From CAYLLN01 sp036496265 (GTDB lineage: Bacteria; Planctomycetota; Planctomycetia; Pirellulales; Pirellulaceae): a stretch of 64,000 nucleotides of DNA. Below the pieces are notes generated by a model that saw only the letters and a list, made by a program, of their open reading frames with translations, searched no databases and was not told the DNA's origin. The stretch is taken from the NCBI GenBank assembly GCA_036496265.1, contig DASXLL010000319.1:1-64000 (forward strand), read 5' to 3'. This document shows, piece by piece, positions 60,232 to 64,000 of the stretch. The translations under genes were made by a program, and so were the position numbers. Numbering within the stretch: the stretch's first letter is position 1; the number at the start of each line of letters is the position of its first letter.

Positions 60232-61605
60232 ATGCCAGCCGAGACCTCACTACCGCCCATCCAGGATACGCAACCTCTCAATCCGCTGGACGCGGCGATT
60301 CGCTGCGGCGACCAATCGATCCGGGGAATGGGATACCCGGGCTTTGAGACGCAAATGTTGGTCTGGCTTTCTGGCCGACTCGACGCCGTCAGGTTGAAGC
60401 ACGCGCTTTCTCGCCTGGCCCTGCGGCGGCCAGTCATCACTGCCCGCCTGAGGGAGGACGAAGACTGCGCCCCTGGACGGCCGTATTGGGCCATTCAAGG
60501 AACGCCGGCTGTTCTCCATGAAGTCCAGTTGCCGGACGCCCATCCCGCAGCGGTCAACACTTTCGCCGCGGAATTACTGTCGAAAAGTCATGACCTCCAG
60601 ATGGACGTGCCGCTACGATTTTTCTTGCTTCGCCGCCCCCATGGCCAAGACGTCTTTTTGATGCAGTACAGCCACGTCCTGATGGATAAATTTGCATCCG
60701 TACAAGTGCTCCGGGAAATCGACGAGATCTACAGACTTGATCACAAAGATGAGCACGAAGATAACCTAGCAGTGCCGACCGAGCCTCGAAACGTGGTACA
60801 CCGCTGGCTAATGCGCTTGCCGCGCGCTGACCGCCGGGCGGCGTCGAGCGCCGCGATCAAGCTCCACGGACGAGTATTGCGGGGCAGAGCGGCGATACTA
60901 GGATCCGGCGAGGAAGACAAGCCGCGGCGAGTCGCCCTCCAAATTGCGACTCGATCTCTCGATCCCGATTGCGTTCGCGCGCTTCACGAACGTAGTGCGA
61001 AAGTCTGCGGCCTTCCCAATCTGTCGATGGTCATCTTGGCGTCGGCCTTTCGGGCGATCGACCGGCTCGGGCCGCCCGAGCGCAACGCCGATCGCAACTA
61101 TGTCGCCGGCATCGGATTGGACATGAAGCACCGTCGACAGGATCGAGCGCTACTTCAAAACCTCGTTTCTGTGGTGCCGATCTTTGCCCGGCCGGCGGAA
61201 CTGGCCGATTACGATCAGTTGGTTCGCAATTTAAGCGGGCAGATTCGGGAGCGGCTGAGAGATAAGGTCGATTGGGGCGTGCTGCGTTTGGCAAACGCAT
61301 TTCAGCGTAAACCACGGCATATCCGCTGGGTGATGGAACACCTGACGCGCTGGACGTATTCCTTGTGGTACGCCTACTTTGGTTCGTTGGATTCAATTGG
61401 CGACCGATTCTGCGGTGTTCCCATAGGAAATGCTCATTACATCGGTCCGACCTGGTCGCCCATGGGTCTCTCCCTTTTGGTCAACCAATTTCAAGGGCCA
61501 ATGTGCTTTCAGGCAACCTATGATCCCGATCTGGTCGGCAGCGAAGCGGGGGAGGCATTCCTTGATCTACTGCTTGAAGACCTGCAGGAGTTTGCAGCTG
61601 GTTAG
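60232..61605 (+). CDS. Condensation-domain-like acyltransferase
   Basis: A 457-residue stand-alone protein with the two-lobed look of nonribosomal condensation domains and wax-ester-synthase relatives. The active-site motif HHxxxDG appears as SHVLMDK (147-153): the catalytic His148 and Asp152 are kept, while the first His is Ser and the last Gly is Lys. Other typical positions are LKHALSRLALRRPVITARLR and the LSMVILASAFRAI core. GLSLLVNQFQGPMCFQATYD is in the last strand. It would join a carrier-bound acyl group to an amine or alcohol. The start is one base after the ligase stop. Confidence 0.78.
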   Translation: MPAETSLPPIQDTQPLNPLDAAIRCGDQSIRGMGYPGFETQMLVWLSGRLDAVRLKHALSRLALRRPVITARLREDEDCAPGRPYWAIQGTPAVLHEVQLPDAHPAAVNTFAAELLSKSHDLQMDVPLRFFLLRRPHGQDVFLMQYSHVLMDKFASVQVLREIDEIYRLDHKDEHEDNLAVPTEPRNVVHRWLMRLPRADRRAASSAAIKLHGRVLRGRAAILGSGEEDKPRRVALQIATRSLDPDCVRALHERSAKVCGLPNLSMVILASAFRAIDRLGPPERNADRNYVAGIGLDMKHRRQDRALLQNLVSVVPIFARPAELADYDQLVRNLSGQIRERLRDKVDWGVLRLANAFQRKPRHIRWVMEHLTRWTYSLWYAYFGSLDSIGDRFCGVPIGNAHYIGPTWSPMGLSLLVNQFQGPMCFQATYDPDLVGSEAGEAFLDLLLEDLQEFAAG

Positions 61606-61914
61606 AAGTCCGTCGCGGTGCCAACGCTGTGTTTTTGCTCGATGCAATGTATCGCTGAATCTGCTGTCGCTGCGAGAATCTGTTCCCAGCCGGATGCTGA
61701 GTATCGGCTGAAAACCCGCAGACTGCCTGGCCGCATTGCTAAAATTCTCGCTGGACGAAATCAGGGTCGCTGTTCGACTTCGAGTTTGGGTGCCGCATCT
61801 GGATGCGCTGCCGCAATGGGCAACGAGCCGCCATGTTCCGTTAGTATCCCGTATGATTAGCGATTCCAAACGAATTACGAAGTGCAGCTTGTTCTTTTTG
61901 CGATCGAGCAAACT
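61606..61914 (+). other. Stretch without a supported gene
   Basis: About 309 bases between the acyltransferase stop and the likely start of the next exported protein. Short frames on both strands (for example minus 61567-61974) show no recognisable protein character. I see no terminator or repeat. If the next gene uses the earlier Met, the gap is about 276 bases. Confidence 0.4.
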
Positions 61915-63471
61915 ATGTCCAATCAAGTACAGCTCTTCCGGTCTCAGGTCTGGGCGGCGGGTTCTAAAAGTCATGTTTCCAGGTCGCCGATTTGGGCGAT
62001 TGCTTCCATCCGATCGTTTTTCGTTGTTGCTATTTACTGGGCCCTGGCTGGCTGTGCCCAGGGTGAGATCAAGCCAGCCGCATACGACCTGTCCGCAGTG
62101 CGCGATCCAGCCACGCTGGAGACACGCATTGTGCAGGACTGGAAGCCCGTGGCGAACGACCCGTCGATCCGCCAGAAACTGGTTGAGGTCACGGTCTGCG
62201 AATGGTGGCCGGGGCAGAAAGTCCGCCTGCCGGTCACGTTCGTAGCGCCCGCGTCGGGCGGCCCGTGCCGCGACGTGATCGTCGCCAATATGGGCCTCGC
62301 GCTGCGGCCGGCGTTGCCCAGTGGGGCGGCGTTGCGACTACTCAAAGAGAAGCGAGTTGGTGTCGTACTCGTCGGCATGGGGACCATCGACGCCATGCGG
62401 CCAGCAGGAAAACTGCGATTGGGCATGCAGGAACAATTGCTGAAGACAAAGGACACTCGTTTTACACCAGCCTGGATTTGGGGTCTGAGCGACATGCGCG
62501 CATTGACTGCGGCAATCGCGGAAAACGACGCATTTCAGCCCACCAAGGTTCTGGCGACTGGCGGCTCGAAGCGCGGCGTTGCCGCTGCTGTTGCTGGAAT
62601 TCACGACGACCGCTTCACGGCTATCATGCCAATCGTCGCGCCGCCGCTTGGAAACCCCGGCGGCGCCTACGTGGTCGGCACTGATCCGGCTGAGATAACG
62701 AAGGCCAACGAAGTGTTTCTAGCCGCTTTAGCCGACGGAAAAATGCCGGGACTGCCCGCAACAGCCCATGCCGCACTCGTCGATCGGCAAGATCGCCGTA
62801 TCGATGAGCGCATTACATTAGCCCAAGCACAAACAGCCGGCTGGAGCGAAGCCGAGATTGCACAAATCAACGATCGGGCCTGGGATATTTGCCACGCCGC
62901 CAATTACCTACAGATTTGTCAGCGGCGCGGTCTGGAAATCTTTTACAACGTCGGCACGAACGACAACGTGAGCCCATCCCTGCGCGAGCTCGGGCATCTA
63001 TGGCCGCAGTTTCCCATCTATATTGTGCCTGGCGGTCAGCACGGAGGTCCGAAAGGGGCGGGTTTTAGTCGCCAGGTGCCCACGTTGCCCGAGGTCGATG
63101 AAAACTTGTTTGCGTTCGCGGAGCACCATTTCTTTGGCACTCAACCTAACACCACGATACCTAAAATAAACGCCACTTGGGATTCTCCGTCACGAACCCT
63201 GCACGTCGATGTGACGTTCGCCAACGAGGTGGACCCACAAAAGAACGAGCTCTCCTGGTCCTTGAACCGCCATCCGCCGTATACGCTGGCCTTCGAGTAT
63301 GATCGGTGGAACGCAATTCAGCTTAAACAGATCGGCCATGGGCGCTTCAGCAGCCAGATTGTTTTTCAGGCCGGCGACGAGTCTATCCAGCTTGTCACCA
63401 CTCACACCTACACGATTGAAAATCGTTCACTTTCATTTTCGAGCCCCTTGCTGCAAGTTGACCTCCGATAG
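61915..63471 (+). CDS. Exported PhoPQ-related-type alpha/beta hydrolase, possible lipoprotein
   Basis: About 518 residues from ATG 61915 (MSNQVQLFRSQVW); a frame to 61882 is also open. A hydrophobic segment ends in a lipobox-like LAGC (SIRSFFVVAIYWALAGC), so the mature protein may be lipid-anchored. The hydrolase core shows the nucleophile in VLATGGSKRGVAAAVAGIHD, Asp in NVGTNDNVSPSLREL and His in VPGGQHGGPKGAGF, as in PhoPQ-activated pathogenicity-related proteins. The last 100 residues are beta-rich. Its substrate is unknown. It is downstream of the cluster on the same strand but separated by about 300 bases, so membership is uncertain. Confidence 0.78.
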   Translation: MSNQVQLFRSQVWAAGSKSHVSRSPIWAIASIRSFFVVAIYWALAGCAQGEIKPAAYDLSAVRDPATLETRIVQDWKPVANDPSIRQKLVEVTVCEWWPGQKVRLPVTFVAPASGGPCRDVIVANMGLALRPALPSGAALRLLKEKRVGVVLVGMGTIDAMRPAGKLRLGMQEQLLKTKDTRFTPAWIWGLSDMRALTAAIAENDAFQPTKVLATGGSKRGVAAAVAGIHDDRFTAIMPIVAPPLGNPGGAYVVGTDPAEITKANEVFLAALADGKMPGLPATAHAALVDRQDRRIDERITLAQAQTAGWSEAEIAQINDRAWDICHAANYLQICQRRGLEIFYNVGTNDNVSPSLRELGHLWPQFPIYIVPGGQHGGPKGAGFSRQVPTLPEVDENLFAFAEHHFFGTQPNTTIPKINATWDSPSRTLHVDVTFANEVDPQKNELSWSLNRHPPYTLAFEYDRWNAIQLKQIGHGRFSSQIVFQAGDESIQLVTTHTYTIENRSLSFSSPLLQVDLR

Positions 63472-63609
63472 AAATAGGGTCAAAGGGTGTCAAGCAAACA
63501 CGTTCTTAATTCGTGGCTAGAATTCCGCGTTTGCGCCGAGCGAGATGGCTTCCCGAGACGCAAGAAATCTGCTCGTTTTCAACGTTTGAGTGGATGGCGC
63601 TGGCAAAGT

Positions 63610-64000
63610 CTATTCGCCACGGTTTGTTCGAAACGGAGAGGCGGGTAAACCGGCGACGTTGTAGAGATTGCAGGTTGGAAAGTTCGACCAGGCGTAGCGG
63701 ACAGCGGCCGGTTCGGGAACGTCCGGCGCAGAGACAATGACAGAATCGCCATCGATGCGGGCGCTCGCGGGCTTCCAAGTACCATCTTTTGCAGCGATTT
63801 CGAAGCCCTGGAGTTCGCCGACTTTGCCCACTAAGCCGCCGTGAACATGCGAGAAACGAACGACGATCGAATTGCCCCGGCGCTCGTGTCCCGCGGGAAG
63901 CGGACCCGATGTCGGGACGGATTTGCCATACACCTCCCCCAGCGCCCAGAGCGCCAGCCGTTTGCCAACATCTTGTTTGTTTTTCGGGTGAATATCTTTT
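63610..64000 (-). CDS. Sialate O-acetylesterase, C-terminal part
   Basis: The frame is open through the window edge and ends at 63610. The visible 129 residues start with KDIHPKNKQDVGKRLALWAL, whose His is the catalytic residue of block V in the SGNH hydrolases of this family. Then come GEVYGKSVPTSGPLPAG and a beta domain with GLVGKVGELQGFEIAAKDGT and VRYAWSNFPTCNLYNVAGLP. It removes O-acetyl groups from sugars and is normally exported. The N-terminal catalytic Ser part is outside the window. Confidence 0.9.
   Translation of the reverse strand, partial: KDIHPKNKQDVGKRLALWALGEVYGKSVPTSGPLPAGHERRGNSIVVRFSHVHGGLVGKVGELQGFEIAAKDGTWKPASARIDGDSVIVSAPDVPEPAAVRYAWSNFPTCNLYNVAGLPASPFRTNRGE

Noticed and set aside
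61567..61974. 135-codon minus-strand frame
   Set aside because: It overlaps the ends of two well-supported plus-strand genes and shows no recognisable motif.

Overview
The window looks like a chromosomal segment of a planctomycete (Planctomycetota, probably Pirellulales or a relative). The grounds are high GC content, many exported proteins of families that are mostly planctomycetal, and the overall gene mix. Those families include the DUF1549/DUF1553 and cytochrome c/WD40 pair with a PPC-domain partner, a LEPR-XLL type N-terminus on a 1000-residue exported protein, Gfo/Idh/MocA Tat-exported oxidoreductases, a sulfatase, a sialate O-acetylesterase, a PL1-type pectate lyase and an ECF sigma/anti-sigma set. 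No rRNA, CRISPR array, prophage or intact insertion sequence was seen. There is one tRNA (Ser, anticodon GCT).

Layout. 1-4.1 kb: end of a membrane-anchored protein, then an ECF sigma factor / anti-sigma / exported Pro-Gly protein operon on the minus strand. 4.2-10 kb: a receiver-like small cassette, a UxaA-family dehydratase and a 1023-residue exported glucose/sorbosone dehydrogenase with PKD and NBR1-Ig-like repeats. 10.2-20 kb: purA, a Uma2 nuclease, a DUF6624 protein, larE, two tandem purine nucleoside phosphorylases, carA, a candidate structured RNA with a strong terminator, and an AlaC-type aminotransferase. 20.2-25.1 kb: a DevBCA-like exporter operon with two permeases and an ATPase fused to a cyclic-nucleotide-binding domain. 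25.3-34 kb: a coupled cassette of three small genes, a Gfo/Idh oxidoreductase, and the PPC / DUF1549-1553 / cytochrome-WD40 operon. 34-40 kb: an antitoxin/PIN pair, a 2-oxoacid decarboxylase, a GlmU-like protein and a TIM-barrel isomerase. 40.8-49.7 kb: carbohydrate-active secreted enzymes, including an alpha/beta-hydrolase fused to a copper-amine-oxidase-like domain, and a Gly/Tyr-rich secreted protein. 49.8-53.4 kb: a broken REP-associated transposase, a sulfotransferase facing an arylsulfatase, and tRNA-Ser. 53.6-63.5 kb: a COG2509 flavoprotein, then a compact six-gene cluster (alpha/beta hydrolase, PhyH dioxygenase, free-standing acyl carrier protein, FAD oxidoreductase, acyl-adenylating ligase, condensation-domain acyltransferase), followed by an exported PhoPQ-related hydrolase. 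The window ends inside a sialate O-acetylesterase.

Two themes stand out. First, the six-gene cluster at 55.5-61.6 kb is the best candidate for an undescribed system. It has every part needed to activate an acid, load it on a carrier, oxidise it, condense it and release it, but it does not match a biosynthetic cluster I can name. Second, short dispersed palindromic repeats of several kinds occur throughout. Some sit inside genes and supply amino acids, and at least two supply or border a signal-peptide-like segment. A degenerate REP-associated tyrosine transposase lies in the same window.

All functional statements come from reading motifs by eye; no database search was run.
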